Assembly (NCBI GenBank): GCA_964480915.1 | Contig: CAYZRS010000054.1 | Location: 1-37,140, forward strand | Length of the DNA: 37,140 bases | Direction of reading: 5' to 3' | Source: CAWGCE01 sp964480915 | GTDB lineage: Bacteria > Planctomycetota > Planctomycetia > Pirellulales > Pirellulaceae | Shown: positions 15,873 to 26,027 of the stretch, piece by piece | Layout: every line of letters begins with the position of its first letter | Position numbering within the stretch: position 1 is the first letter of the stretch | Made by a program: the position numbers and the translations under genes | Notes under the pieces: generated by a model | What the model was told of the DNA's origin: nothing | The model's database searches: none | Seen by the model: only the letters and a program-made list of their open reading frames with translations

Positions 15873-18800
15873 GTGCCTATTCGTCTCTGGATCGCAGTAC
15901 TGGTGGGCTGGTGGCTCAATGGACCAGACCTGTGCGCCGCAGAAGAAACGCCCCGGCCGACCGATTCGGTCGCCCCTGCTCCGATCGAAGTTCACCACTG
16001 GTACGTGCCCCAACGATTCTTGCCGCAAGTCACGAAAGGGCATGTCCCCGTTTCGAAAGATGAGTTTAACGAGCTCCTCGCGGCGCTAAGACCGGCAACG
16101 CTGCCCCTCACCCCGATCGATGCTGCCGTCTATCGCGCTCGATTCGACGACGGCCAGTTGATCGATGGTCGTATCGAGTGCCGACTTGCCTCGGTTCGAC
16201 AGACCGGAACGCCGCAGAGTCAACACCTTTGGCTGGATGGCTGCAACTTACCGCTGAAGTTGTCGCCAATTCAGGAAGGAGTCCGGCTCGGCGTCGCTGC
16301 CAACGGACGCGGGCTGGTAGCGTACGAGCCGGCATCCGAGTTACGTCTTCACTGGACACTCGCCAGCAACCGTTCCCATGCGGCGACCGCTCAATTTGAT
16401 TTCATTGGCTTAGACTCAGCGTTCAATGAAATCGTCATCGAGATCCCCAACGGGTTCCGCTTGGAAAGCACCCATGGCATCGTCAGCTCGCGCGCCATCG
16501 ACGCGAAATTGACACAATGGACCGTCTCACTGGGCGGACGCCGTGCAACCAAGTTAGAAGTCATCCCCGAAAACGAATCGCAGGACGTGTCCGCGATCAT
16601 CGCCGAGCGGCAAGTCACGCGGCATATTATCGCCTCGCAAGGATCGGAGATCGTTTCGGAACTGACACTGGAGAGTGCTGAGCCATTTCAACGAATTCAA
16701 CTGACTGCGAACGAAGGCGTCCAATTGACGCGAGTCCTCTTCGATGAAAAGGAGGTCCCTTTTACGATGCGGGAGGAAAGTGGCGTCAGCGCCGCCGCAG
16801 CATCACCTGACCGCGACTACGAAATTCAACTGCCCACGCCGGCGAATCGCGGAGTCCTGAATATTTTTGCGCAAACCGATGCGCCGATGAACGGACCATT
16901 GCCGAAGGTGCTTCCAACCAATGTGTTTTGGCGAAATCGACGCATCGAAGCGGTGGTGCCGGACCACATCGAATTGACCGATCTTTCGATGGATGGTTGC
17001 CGCTGGTTGAGCCGCAGTCGTGACGCCTCGACCAAAACGCGAAACCTGCAGTGGCAGGTCATTGCGAGTCCGGGCGATGTCTCGTTTAAGACGAAAGCGG
17101 CCGCAGCCCGCATCAACTGTGAATCGTATACCCAGGTCGTTTTCGCCGCAGACAAAACTCGCGGTCTCGCCATTCAGTCTTTGAGTGGAACCTCTGGGTT
17201 GACCTACGAAATGGAAGGCATTGTCAACGAGCTTTGGAATGTTGACTCGATCACCTCGGAGCCGCCGGGCGCGCTGGACGATTGGTCGATCGTATCGAAA
17301 GGCAACGCCAAAATACTTCAACTCCGTTTCACGACACCGATCTCAGTCGATCACCAAGTCACGCTTCAGGTCGAAGCGAGCAGTCCAGCGGTGGGGTTAG
17401 GTCTGGGGCTCGACGGCGATCTTGCCAATCTCTTGACGCTGCAAGATGCTCGCATCGCTCGCCAATTTCGCGCCTTCGCCGCCGAAGCGCCTTTGCGTTT
17501 CGTGGTCGAGAACGACGATGCAGTGACTCCGATCGATGCCACCGAACTGACCACAGCGGTCGCACAACATCCGCAGTTTTTGGAAAGTGACTATGCTTAC
17601 GACGGCACTCGCAGTCACGACGTTCCGGTGTTTCGCTTGCAACGGGGCAACGTCCCCTGGTCTGCAGGAATCGGCGTCAACAATTTCTTGAGCGAAGCGA
17701 CATGCTACGAATCTTGGACGGTCGAATGTTTGGCCGAATCTGACGGATTGGAAGAGGTATCGGTTCGCATCGCGCCTTCCGCACCCTCCGTCGCGCGTTG
17801 GTACGCCGACGCACAACGAACCATTCCGCTGCAAGTCACGCGAATGGTTCGAGCGGCGCAGGAAGCAGACAGTGCTGAATTGCATGACACCTATCGAGTC
17901 GTGTTGCCGGAATCGCTGGGTTCTGCCAGTTCGGGCGGAAACAAGGTGATCTACGGAGTTCGCACCCGGCCACTCATTCGCGACGAATCGGGGCGGCTGC
18001 CACCCATCGAATTGACCGTGGTTACGGCGCCAGCTGCAAAGTCACATGGCGCTATCCTGTCGATCGAAGGTGACGAGATCATTTCGGAACGCGTCAGCGG
18101 AATCCGCAGTTCGCTCGATGCCATTGGGATTGCCCCTAGCTTGGAACGCAATCGAATCACACTGGCCGCCTTTCGTTACGACGCGAACACCGACTTTAAA
18201 CTTCCCAGCATTCAATTCACTGACTCGGCGAAAGAGCACGATTCTGAAAGGATGGCGTCTGCCTGGATCGATCGTGGGATCATTTCGACGCGAGTCGCCG
18301 CTTCGGGACAACGGTGGCACGAGCTAACGCTGACGATTCAGAACCGAGGCCTGCGATCGTTGCAGATTGAACTTCCCGAGGATGTCGCAGTCCAGCGAAC
18401 AACGATTTCCGGACAAGCGTCAACGAATTCGCCCGGAGAATTCACCAACGATATCGTGATACCGCTTAACGTGAGTCGTGAATCCCTCACGGCCAAGATT
18501 GAATTCACGGATGCCACCACGGCGCTCGCGCCGTTTGCGACACTCCAGAAGCCGCACTGGGGCGCCTCGGTTCCCGTCTATAGTGACGATTGGTACCTCG
18601 AACTGCCCCGTCGGTTTTCAACATTCCCCGCCATGGAAACAGCCATGGGCGGCATGGGACGGCGGCTGTTCGGCCCCTTCGGGAAGAACGTTCGCGACAC
18701 GAAACCGGCTAGGCAACGAAAGTACTTTGTCGCCTCGCCACGAATCGCGGTCTTCTCAACGCGCCTGCTGCAAGCGTTTGCTTGGGTGCTGTTCCTGCTC

Positions 18801-21800
18801 ATCACTGGACTAGCCTGGCTAAATCGCTTACCAAGACGCTGGCAGTTCCTAACGGCCGGCAGCGGACTGGCAATCGCCGCCGCCGCACCAACGCCATTTT
18901 TTGTGTTGGGAACGGCGACGTTTTGGGGTGTGCTCCTCGGATTTTCACTCCGCTGGTTTCCCGATCACACGAAGGTCTCCACCGCGGCCGCAGCGCTCCC
19001 TTCCCCTCGCTACCAGGCATTAGGAATCATCCTGATCGTCTGCTTCGCTTGCCACACCTGCGCTGAGGAACCGTCCGCTGATGACGCGGACCATCTGCAC
19101 GTCATCGTCGCTATCGATGATGACAAAGAGCCTGCGCCGAACGACGATGCCACCGTGGTTTACGTTCCGAAGAAGCAATACGAAGAGCTGTTCGTAAAAG
19201 CCAAGCGACAAACAGGAGCGCACGAGTTCGTTGTCGAGCGAGTCACTTACCGGGTGAAGCTGGAACGCGACGCACAATCGCTGCCGGTCGTCGCTTCGAA
19301 CGTCGTGGCCGAATTCGATATTCGCACGCCGCGACTGACAGGCCCGATCGAGATTCCAGTCGGCGCCAACGCCGATGACCGATTGAGCCAACTTCCAACC
19401 TGGGACGGGGCTGCGTTTGAGCCCCGCTGGAACGAAGCGGGAGACCACCTGATCGTGCAGCAGGAATCGGGTGTCCACAAGCTACGCCTGAACCTCTCGC
19501 CGATGCGTGGCAGCCGACAGAACTGGCTGGGACTCCAGCTACCCATTCAACCTCACCCGTCGGCTCGACTGATCGTCGACCAAACGGTCGACGAAGCACT
19601 CGACATTCGCGTCGCCAGCGCCTTGGGCGCAACATCAATCCATCCGATCAACGGCCAAGTGATTTCCGATTTGGGCAGCGCAGATATGATCGATGTGCGT
19701 TGGCGTAAAAAGAACGTCCGTGATCTGAATGAGGTCCATCAGTACCTTCATTTGGCAATCTCCTCAGGGCTCCTGCGTCTGAGAACGCACGTCACCTCGG
19801 CCAAAGAGGGCACACCGTTACGACGACAAACGTTCCGCGTGCCACCACGGATCAAATGGCAGGTACCCAAGAATTCAGTCGCAGCAACACGCGCTTTGGG
19901 AAACGGCTTTACCGAGCTTTCCGTCGAATGGGACGCTGATGAGCCGGTGAAGGGCGACGTCGAGTTCCTGATGCAAGATTCGTTGGATGACAACGACGCC
20001 ACGATTCGCATTCCTCAGTTGACAAACTGCACGCTCGTCGATCGATTTCTCGCGATTCAAATGGACAAGATCCATACGCTTGTCCATGAGGCAGGCGAGG
20101 CGCCGCTGGGACTTGACGCTTTTCATGCCACTTGGCCTGCTGCTCCGAAAGCGGACGCCTTGCGAATCCTTGCTAACGACCAAAGCGAATACTCGGTCAG
20201 CGTGCGGGCACGATCTAGTCAGCAAGCGGCCGATGAAGCATCCGCAGTCGAATTTGGCCAAGAGTCGGTCATGATTCGTTATTTGGCCGACGTCGTGCCG
20301 ATGGAGGGGCAGACGTTTCAACACACACTCCAAGTGCCCCAGAAACTGGAGATCGAACGAGTTTCGATCTCGACCGGACAGCGGGTCTACTGGACTCGCG
20401 GGTCGGATGGCACGGTACAAATCCGGCCCGATCAACCGATCAGTGGGCCCCACGAATTGTTGGTCGAAACACGACTTCGGCCGCAGGAAGAAATCGAATA
20501 CGTGTTGCCGCTCATCCAGTTGCAAAGCGCCGTCGTCAACCGCACAAGTATTACGATTCATCGCGATGACGATGTCGAACTGCAGGTGACCGACCTGGGC
20601 AGTTTTTCACCATTGGCCGAATCACCCACCGGCTTCGTCGCCGTCGATTCGAAACCGATCGCAGTGCTCGAATCGAAAGGCAAAGACCGGATTGCTCCGA
20701 CGATTCGCATCAGCCCCAATTCGGCAACGCTCAATGCCAACATGCTCACCACCATGCAGACGGTCGGAGCTGAGTGGTTTGCGCGGGTCGATTTTGCAGC
20801 GAGTGCGCAAAATGGAACATTCGACTCGATCAGTTTTGAACTTCCCGACACGTGGGGCGAATCACTGACAATGGAACCAGAACTCAAATGGGAAATCCAA
20901 CGCCTGCCAGATCGCCGTCGCCGGTTACGCGTCTGGGTTCCCATTGGACGAGAACAACCGCAAGCTTTTTCAATGACGGCAGCGGTCGATACGGCGCAGG
21001 GAGTTCGCTTGCCTCGCGTTCGACCACTGCTGACGAACGAGTTGACTTCCTGGGTTGCTCTGCCCAAAGCGATCGAAGATCGTAATCTCGAATGGGCGAC
21101 GCGGCGGTTAGTTCGTCAAAGTCTGCCTCGCGAGCTCGCCCACAGCACGCCCCGCGGTCAATGCGACACGTACCGCGCCATCGGCCGCTTGGCCACGGCC
21201 ACGCTGAGAACGACAAATCGTCAGAACACGCACCCCAACATTCTCACGACCTTTGTCGATACCACCCTGCATCACGAATCGATCCAGCAGTCGTTTCGTT
21301 ATTTCATCCAACCGCACGGGCAGGGAACATTGGCCGTCGAATTACCGGCCAAAATGCAATTGATCTCTGCCTCCGCAGTGGGACGCGCCGCACATCTTAC
21401 AAAACGGCAGGGCAATGTTTGGCAGCTCGAACATTTACCGACCAACCTTCCTTATCGTCTGAAGATTCAATGTTTCACGCCTCGCGAGGCGACCACTCAA
21501 CGATTGGAACTCCATTGCCCAGCCATCGTCGGTTGCGACTCGAAACAGATGGTTTGGTCGGTCCAATCGGACAAGGGACGTTTACGGGCTGTCAGTGCCA
21601 GTCAACCGTCGCTAGGACCCCAAACGTGGCAGCTGCGGAAATGGAATACCATGGCGGATCTCGTGAACCTTCCCGCCGAAACCGCCTCCTCGGCGACGCG
21701 AGCCGAATTGGAAGAATGGAACCGATTGTGGCTTGCTCATGTTGCAGAAGAATTCGAAATTCCCCGGAACGACGCCGTCGCGCTCAGCTCTCCTGAAAAA

Positions 21801-22166
21801 TTGCTGGCACGGATTCGGACGGGCATCATGAAGGAGGAACCGCGCAACGCGAAAAAGGACAATTCCTCTATTTTTACGACGGCGGACGACCAAACGTCGA
21901 TCTTGGTAAGACAGCTGACGCCGCAGCGCAGAAGTCCTTATCGATGCACCTTCGCGCTGCTTGCTATCATGCTGCCGCTATGGCTTTCCCAATCTCAAGT
22001 GTGGGAACAAGTCACTCGTCACGCCCACCGTTGGCTGCCTGCGATGGTCGTCGCAGGGGGTTTCGTTTGGTCGAATTGGCTCGTTCCTGCTTGGATCGGG
22101 CCTCTTTTGGTCCTGTTGGGACTGGCGTTTAGCCTCACGACGCTGCTGCCGAAGAAGTACCGCTAA
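15873..22166 (+). CDS. Giant two-module exported membrane protein (unknown function)
   Basis: A 2097-aa protein starting at GTG 15873, with TTGAGG about 10 bp upstream overlapping the previous stop codon. Residues 1-24 are an export signal ending 'LCAAEE'. Module 1 (to about 1035) has a 'VPVSKDEFNELL' element at 58-69, a beta-rich ectodomain, and three membrane helices at about 962-1033. A second signal-like hydrophobic segment (1047-1064, ending 'TCAEEP') then starts module 2, with 'VPKKQYEELF' at 1098-1107, another beta-rich ectodomain, and three membrane helices at 2023-2092 before 'PKKYR'. Charged loops fit a topology with both ectodomains outside the cytoplasmic membrane. This looks like an in-frame fusion of two paralogous genes, each resembling the preceding gene. 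No enzyme motif is recognised; roles in envelope structure or a surface complex are conjecture. Confidence 0.88.
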   Translation: MPIRLWIAVLVGWWLNGPDLCAAEETPRPTDSVAPAPIEVHHWYVPQRFLPQVTKGHVPVSKDEFNELLAALRPATLPLTPIDAAVYRARFDDGQLIDGRIECRLASVRQTGTPQSQHLWLDGCNLPLKLSPIQEGVRLGVAANGRGLVAYEPASELRLHWTLASNRSHAATAQFDFIGLDSAFNEIVIEIPNGFRLESTHGIVSSRAIDAKLTQWTVSLGGRRATKLEVIPENESQDVSAIIAERQVTRHIIASQGSEIVSELTLESAEPFQRIQLTANEGVQLTRVLFDEKEVPFTMREESGVSAAAASPDRDYEIQLPTPANRGVLNIFAQTDAPMNGPLPKVLPTNVFWRNRRIEAVVPDHIELTDLSMDGCRWLSRSRDASTKTRNLQWQVIASPGDVSFKTKAAAARINCESYTQVVFAADKTRGLAIQSLSGTSGLTYEMEGIVNELWNVDSITSEPPGALDDWSIVSKGNAKILQLRFTTPISVDHQVTLQVEASSPAVGLGLGLDGDLANLLTLQDARIARQFRAFAAEAPLRFVVENDDAVTPIDATELTTAVAQHPQFLESDYAYDGTRSHDVPVFRLQRGNVPWSAGIGVNNFLSEATCYESWTVECLAESDGLEEVSVRIAPSAPSVARWYADAQRTIPLQVTRMVRAAQEADSAELHDTYRVVLPESLGSASSGGNKVIYGVRTRPLIRDESGRLPPIELTVVTAPAAKSHGAILSIEGDEIISERVSGIRSSLDAIGIAPSLERNRITLAAFRYDANTDFKLPSIQFTDSAKEHDSERMASAWIDRGIISTRVAASGQRWHELTLTIQNRGLRSLQIELPEDVAVQRTTISGQASTNSPGEFTNDIVIPLNVSRESLTAKIEFTDATTALAPFATLQKPHWGASVPVYSDDWYLELPRRFSTFPAMETAMGGMGRRLFGPFGKNVRDTKPARQRKYFVASPRIAVFSTRLLQAFAWVLFLLITGLAWLNRLPRRWQFLTAGSGLAIAAAAPTPFFVLGTATFWGVLLGFSLRWFPDHTKVSTAAAALPSPRYQALGIILIVCFACHTCAEEPSADDADHLHVIVAIDDDKEPAPNDDATVVYVPKKQYEELFVKAKRQTGAHEFVVERVTYRVKLERDAQSLPVVASNVVAEFDIRTPRLTGPIEIPVGANADDRLSQLPTWDGAAFEPRWNEAGDHLIVQQESGVHKLRLNLSPMRGSRQNWLGLQLPIQPHPSARLIVDQTVDEALDIRVASALGATSIHPINGQVISDLGSADMIDVRWRKKNVRDLNEVHQYLHLAISSGLLRLRTHVTSAKEGTPLRRQTFRVPPRIKWQVPKNSVAATRALGNGFTELSVEWDADEPVKGDVEFLMQDSLDDNDATIRIPQLTNCTLVDRFLAIQMDKIHTLVHEAGEAPLGLDAFHATWPAAPKADALRILANDQSEYSVSVRARSSQQAADEASAVEFGQESVMIRYLADVVPMEGQTFQHTLQVPQKLEIERVSISTGQRVYWTRGSDGTVQIRPDQPISGPHELLVETRLRPQEEIEYVLPLIQLQSAVVNRTSITIHRDDDVELQVTDLGSFSPLAESPTGFVAVDSKPIAVLESKGKDRIAPTIRISPNSATLNANMLTTMQTVGAEWFARVDFAASAQNGTFDSISFELPDTWGESLTMEPELKWEIQRLPDRRRRLRVWVPIGREQPQAFSMTAAVDTAQGVRLPRVRPLLTNELTSWVALPKAIEDRNLEWATRRLVRQSLPRELAHSTPRGQCDTYRAIGRLATATLRTTNRQNTHPNILTTFVDTTLHHESIQQSFRYFIQPHGQGTLAVELPAKMQLISASAVGRAAHLTKRQGNVWQLEHLPTNLPYRLKIQCFTPREATTQRLELHCPAIVGCDSKQMVWSVQSDKGRLRAVSASQPSLGPQTWQLRKWNTMADLVNLPAETASSATRAELEEWNRLWLAHVAEEFEIPRNDAVALSSPEKLLARIRTGIMKEEPRNAKKDNSSIFTTADDQTSILVRQLTPQRRSPYRCTFALLAIMLPLWLSQSQVWEQVTRHAHRWLPAMVVAGGFVWSNWLVPAWIGPLLVLLGLAFSLTTLLPKKYR

Positions 22167-22363
22167 CGCGTTCTCCCGCCGACGCCTGAACTTTTGAGCG
22201 AACATCTTGGCATTCTTTCTCGGTTCTGATACCCTTCTGACCACGTTGATTTGGAGACAAATTCAACCTGCGTAGGTTAGCTACGAGCCGCAGGATATTG
22301 GCTCGCCCTAGCCTTAGATAACGCAACATTCATCGTTTGGCCCGACACGGAAGGAGGCCTCAG

Positions 22364-22882
22364 ATGAGCACTGGTGAAAAACAAAGACTCAGCGTTCACA
22401 TTCGATGGATGATCCGTCGAGACATGGCTGAGGTACGCGCAATTGAGTCCAGCAGCTTCGAATTCCCTTGGTCGGAAGACGAGTTCATCCGTTGCTTGAG
22501 GCAGCGCAATTGCATCGGCATGGTGTGTGAGCACGAGAACGAAGTCGTCGGCTTCATGATCTACGAGCTCCACAAGACTCGGCTGCACATCATCAACCTC
22601 GCCGTCCACGCCGATTTTCGTCGTCGCGGCGTGGGGACGCAGATGACCGAAAAGCTGGTCAGCAAGCTTTCGCGACAACGACGCGACAAGATTTTGCTAG
22701 AGGTTCGCGAAACCAACCTGTCGGCTCAACTGTTCTTCAAAGATTCCGGATTCAAAGCAGTTTCCGTCCTACGCGATTTCTACGAAGACACGGTGGAAGA
22801 TGCCTATTTGATGCAGTATCGATTCCGAGAACCGGCTGCTGCATTCGCACCGGTAAATCGAATCACGAGACTCGCTGGATAG
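22364..22882 (+). CDS. rimI: Ribosomal protein S18-alanine N-acetyltransferase RimI (GNAT)
   Basis: A 172-aa GNAT acetyltransferase expected to acetylate the N-terminal alanine of S18 with acetyl-CoA. The RimI-like elements are 'FPWSEDEF' near the N-terminus, the acetyl-CoA pyrophosphate loop 'VHADFRRRGVGTQM', 'LEVRETNLSAQLFFKDSGF' and 'EDAYLMQY' near the C-terminus. The ATG at 22364 follows a strong AAGGAGG (22351-22357) with 6-bp spacing; an upstream in-frame start is unnecessary. It lies about 200 bp after the giant gene and is followed by a rho-independent terminator. Other protein N-acetyltransferases share the fold, but the N- and C-terminal motifs favour RimI. Confidence 0.9.
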   Translation: MSTGEKQRLSVHIRWMIRRDMAEVRAIESSSFEFPWSEDEFIRCLRQRNCIGMVCEHENEVVGFMIYELHKTRLHIINLAVHADFRRRGVGTQMTEKLVSKLSRQRRDKILLEVRETNLSAQLFFKDSGFKAVSVLRDFYEDTVEDAYLMQYRFREPAAAFAPVNRITRLAG

Positions 22883-22936
22883 CACCAAAGTCGGACCGCT
22901 GGACCCGCATCCCTTGAAATCATGAAATATTCGTTC

Positions 22937-22989
22937 ACGTGGTCTCTCCAAAATCGCAGCGTGCGATCTTGAAGAGGCCACGTTTTTTT
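22937..22989 (+). terminator. Rho-independent terminator after rimI
   Basis: CGTGGTCTCT (22938-22947) pairs with AGAGGCCACG (22973-22982), one pair being U:G, and an inner ATCGCA/TGCGAT stem caps it. A run of seven T follows (22983-22989). It separates rimI from plsC. Confidence 0.88.
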
Positions 22990-23045
22990 CTCGAATTCGC
23001 AGCACAGCAGCTACAAGATCGGGGCATTCGCGCTAAAGTATTGCC

Positions 23046-23795
23046 ATGACGATCTTTGGATTCATTGTGCTGTCGGTCCTTGCAGTGGCCATCCTGGCGA
23101 CCCTCGTCTGCTGGGTTCGCACCCAATATTCGTTGGTTCAGTCAGCGATGTTCCTGACGTGCTGCCTGATGACGAAACTGCTTTGGCGAACGACGGTCGT
23201 CAACGAGATCCCAATCGCCAAAGGGCAAGGCGCCTTGATCGCCGCGAATCACCGTAGTTCGGTCGATCCGTTCTTCGTGCAGATTAGCTCGAATCGCACC
23301 GTCCACTGGATGGTGGCTCACGAATACTTCAAGATTCCGGTCATCGGTTACCTGTTGAGACAAACCGGTGCGATCCCCACGACGCGGGGCGGAAGCGACA
23401 CGAAAGCGACGCGCGAGTCGATCCGATTTGCCCAAAGCGGCGAACTGGTGGGCGTCCTCCCGGAAGGAAAAATCAACCAAACAGAAGATCAATTCATGCT
23501 GCCCGTGCGGCCGGGTGCCGCCATGATCGCGATTCGGGCCGGCGTCCCCATCGTGCCCTGCTACATCGAGGGCGCTCCATTCAACAAGAAATTTTGGACG
23601 CCATTCGTGATGACAGCCAAAGTTCGAGTCACCTACGGCGAACCAATTCCGCTCCCTGAGATCGTCGACGAATCGTCGAAGCGAGCGGTTGCCGAGCAAC
23701 TGACACTGCAAGTCGTCGCCGAGCTGGCGCGCCTTGCCGGGCGGGACGATTTCACTCCGACGTTACGACGTGGTGCAACGAACCCGGCGGCGTAG
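23046..23795 (+). CDS. plsC: 1-acyl-sn-glycerol-3-phosphate acyltransferase (PlsC family)
   Basis: A 249-aa membrane acyltransferase predicted to acylate lysophosphatidic acid to phosphatidic acid. A hydrophobic N-terminal segment (residues 2-23) anchors it. The catalytic motif NHxxxxD is His69-Asp74 in 'ANHRSSVDPFF'. The glycerol-phosphate-binding region has PEG at 139-141 ('LPEGKINQ', replacing the usual FPEGTRS), and motif IV is 'VPIVPCYIEG'. The length matches PlsC. No Shine-Dalgarno is visible. Related acyltransferases (lysophospholipid or lipid A type) share these motifs, so the exact acceptor is inferred. Confidence 0.88.
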   Translation: MTIFGFIVLSVLAVAILATLVCWVRTQYSLVQSAMFLTCCLMTKLLWRTTVVNEIPIAKGQGALIAANHRSSVDPFFVQISSNRTVHWMVAHEYFKIPVIGYLLRQTGAIPTTRGGSDTKATRESIRFAQSGELVGVLPEGKINQTEDQFMLPVRPGAAMIAIRAGVPIVPCYIEGAPFNKKFWTPFVMTAKVRVTYGEPIPLPEIVDESSKRAVAEQLTLQVVAELARLAGRDDFTPTLRRGATNPAA

Positions 23796-23981
23796 CCTCT
23801 GAGCGATTCTCGAGTTCCTGAGTTCTGCCTCGAATTCCCTGGCGATTGGGATCGCGGCGCTCGTTCCGTTTCACGCCACTTTCGCGGAGCGACCAGGCGA
23901 CCAAGCGTTGAAGTTACTCGCATTATCCCGGCGGGCTCCTGTCGATCAGGGACATTCTGATCCAACTCTCCTCGGAACAGT

Positions 23982-26027
23982 CTACTTACTGATCAGCGCT
24001 TTGTAGTCCACCGACTTTTCTGGCGCGGCGTCGTTGTCGCCTTGCAAGAAGTGTTCCATCCAGCGCAACATCCGCAGGTTGTAATCCAGACGCGAAGCCG
24101 CTTTTCGATTCCCGTGCCCTTCCCCTTCATAAAGCACCAAGCGAACCGGCGCTTGCTTCAACGTCTTCAGGTGCCGGAAGAATTCGAGCGACTGGGACGG
24201 ATGAACTCGCGGATCGTTCTTGCCATGAAGAATCAGCGTGGGCGTCTGGTTCTTTTCGATGTGTCGAATCGGGCTGCGATCGAGAAAATAATCCCAATCC
24301 TCCCACAGCCGCTTTAAGTGGTGGACGAGAAAACTCTCTTCCGGAATGTCGGTCGTGCCCAACTTGGAAACGCTGTCGCTGATCCCCACAAACATCACCG
24401 ACGCCGCGTAGCGGTCGGAGTAATAAGTTGCACCCCACGCCGAGGCATATCCTCCATACGAACCGCCCGTAATGCCGACTCGGTCCTTGTCGACAAGCCC
24501 TTCTTCGACCAAGTGGTCGATCGCATCGACGATGTCATCGAATTCTTTGCCGGCGGCGTCCGACTGCCCCATTTTGGAAAATTCTACGCCACGGCCGGTA
24601 CTGCCGCGGTAGTTCGGATAGAGCACGGCAAATCCTCGCGCGGCTGCCGTTTGACCAGGATAGGAATAGCTGGTGACCCAACCGTTGGAAACATGGGCTT
24701 CTGGCCCTCCATGGACGGCCATGATCAACGGATAGCGTCGCCCGGCCTCATAATCGCGCGGATAAATCAAGACACCCTCAATCTCTAATCCGTCGCGGGC
24801 CGACCATTTGACGACTTCTTGCTTGGCGAAGGCCATTTTCTTGAGCCACGGATTCACATCGGTGAGCCGCTTTGGTCGATCCGATCCTTGAGCCAGCAGA
24901 AATACTTCGTGCGGGAATTGAGGGCTGTGTCCTAACATGGCCACGTCCCCGCTTTCGCTCAAGGACACGCCCGCCACTACCTGCTCGCCGGCAGCGACAA
25001 TTGTCGTCATGGTACCGTCGGTGCCGACGGTCGCGACCAGCGAATCTTGATGCGAACCGACCGTGCAGACGATCGTCTCGTCGTCACGCCATTCGAATGC
25101 GTCGACATGGCCGTCGAGCTCTGGTGTCAGGTCGGTCAATTCACCGTTCGGCAGCGCGGCGATCATCAGGTGGCCATCCTGTGGATCGTGGATATCGACG
25201 GCCGAAATCATCGCCAGTTTCTTGCCATCCGGACTCCAATGAACGTCGCCCAGCTTGCCAGCGTTCTTGATCCGGTCGATCACTCGTCCCGATTTCGCGT
25301 CCACAACCAATACATATTTGTACATGTAGCTGTCGTCGACGAGTGAGGTGGGAGCCACGGTGACGACCAGCTTCTTGCCGTCTGGGCTAAATTCGACCTG
25401 AAAGGCCGAGCCCTCAATTTCGAGCGGCGCCGCTTCCTCATCCGAATCCGGATCGACGATCCACACGCGTCGCGGTCGCCAGTCCTCTTCATAAATTTCT
25501 TGATCGAAGCCTTTGTCTCGCAATTCTTTTTGTTCTTTGGATCGCGGCTCATTTGCCAGGAAGGCGATGCGCGAATCGACCGGACTGAAGGCGACTCCGC
25601 GTAAAGATTCTTCGTGCTCGAACAGTTTTCGCGATTCACCACCGTCGATCGGCAAAACATAGATCGAAGTGTGATCCGAATCGGCTCGGTTGGAGGTGTA
25701 CGCAATGTGCTTGCCATCGGGAGTCCACTGGATGCCACCAATGTTCACTTCTCCCGTGATGAAGGGACGCGATTCACCGTCTGGCGTCACGACGTGCAAT
25801 TCGGTCCAGGCGGAACCATTCTTGTCCTTCATCGGATTCCGCTGCACGCTGACACCATAGGCGATGTGTTGGCCATCAGGCGAAATGGCGGCCGCGGTGG
25901 CTCGTTTTAGTTTCGCGATGTGTGCCGGTGTGAACGTTTCCCCGGCGTGGGACCAAGGCGCAGCAACCGCAAGAATCGATACGATTGCCAGGAAACGAAA
26001 ATGGGCGATACACGTTGGCAGGGTCAT
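23982..26027 (-). CDS. Exported S9-family prolyl oligopeptidase-like peptidase
   Basis: A 681-aa serine peptidase. Residues 1-28 are an export signal (hydrophobic 'FLAIVSILAVAAP', ending 'SHAGE'). Residues 30-390 form a TolB/WD40-like beta propeller with repeated 'SPDGK' and 'TPDGKHIAYTSN' phrases. The C-terminal alpha/beta hydrolase has the predicted nucleophile Ser523 in 'GGSYGGYAS', Asp605 in 'GKNDPRVHP' and His638 in 'EGEGHGN'. This architecture matches dipeptidyl or acylaminoacyl peptidases that trim short peptides outside the cytoplasm. It is the last gene of a minus-strand run, 115 bp after a small membrane protein gene, and converges with plsC. Confidence 0.94.
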   Translation of the reverse strand: MTLPTCIAHFRFLAIVSILAVAAPWSHAGETFTPAHIAKLKRATAAAISPDGQHIAYGVSVQRNPMKDKNGSAWTELHVVTPDGESRPFITGEVNIGGIQWTPDGKHIAYTSNRADSDHTSIYVLPIDGGESRKLFEHEESLRGVAFSPVDSRIAFLANEPRSKEQKELRDKGFDQEIYEEDWRPRRVWIVDPDSDEEAAPLEIEGSAFQVEFSPDGKKLVVTVAPTSLVDDSYMYKYVLVVDAKSGRVIDRIKNAGKLGDVHWSPDGKKLAMISAVDIHDPQDGHLMIAALPNGELTDLTPELDGHVDAFEWRDDETIVCTVGSHQDSLVATVGTDGTMTTIVAAGEQVVAGVSLSESGDVAMLGHSPQFPHEVFLLAQGSDRPKRLTDVNPWLKKMAFAKQEVVKWSARDGLEIEGVLIYPRDYEAGRRYPLIMAVHGGPEAHVSNGWVTSYSYPGQTAAARGFAVLYPNYRGSTGRGVEFSKMGQSDAAGKEFDDIVDAIDHLVEEGLVDKDRVGITGGSYGGYASAWGATYYSDRYAASVMFVGISDSVSKLGTTDIPEESFLVHHLKRLWEDWDYFLDRSPIRHIEKNQTPTLILHGKNDPRVHPSQSLEFFRHLKTLKQAPVRLVLYEGEGHGNRKAASRLDYNLRMLRWMEHFLQGDNDAAPEKSVDYKALISK

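Noticed and set aside
22135..22329. 64-aa minus-strand open frame after the giant gene
   Set aside because: It overlaps the end of the giant gene, has no ribosome-binding site or motif, and is basic and unstructured in appearance.
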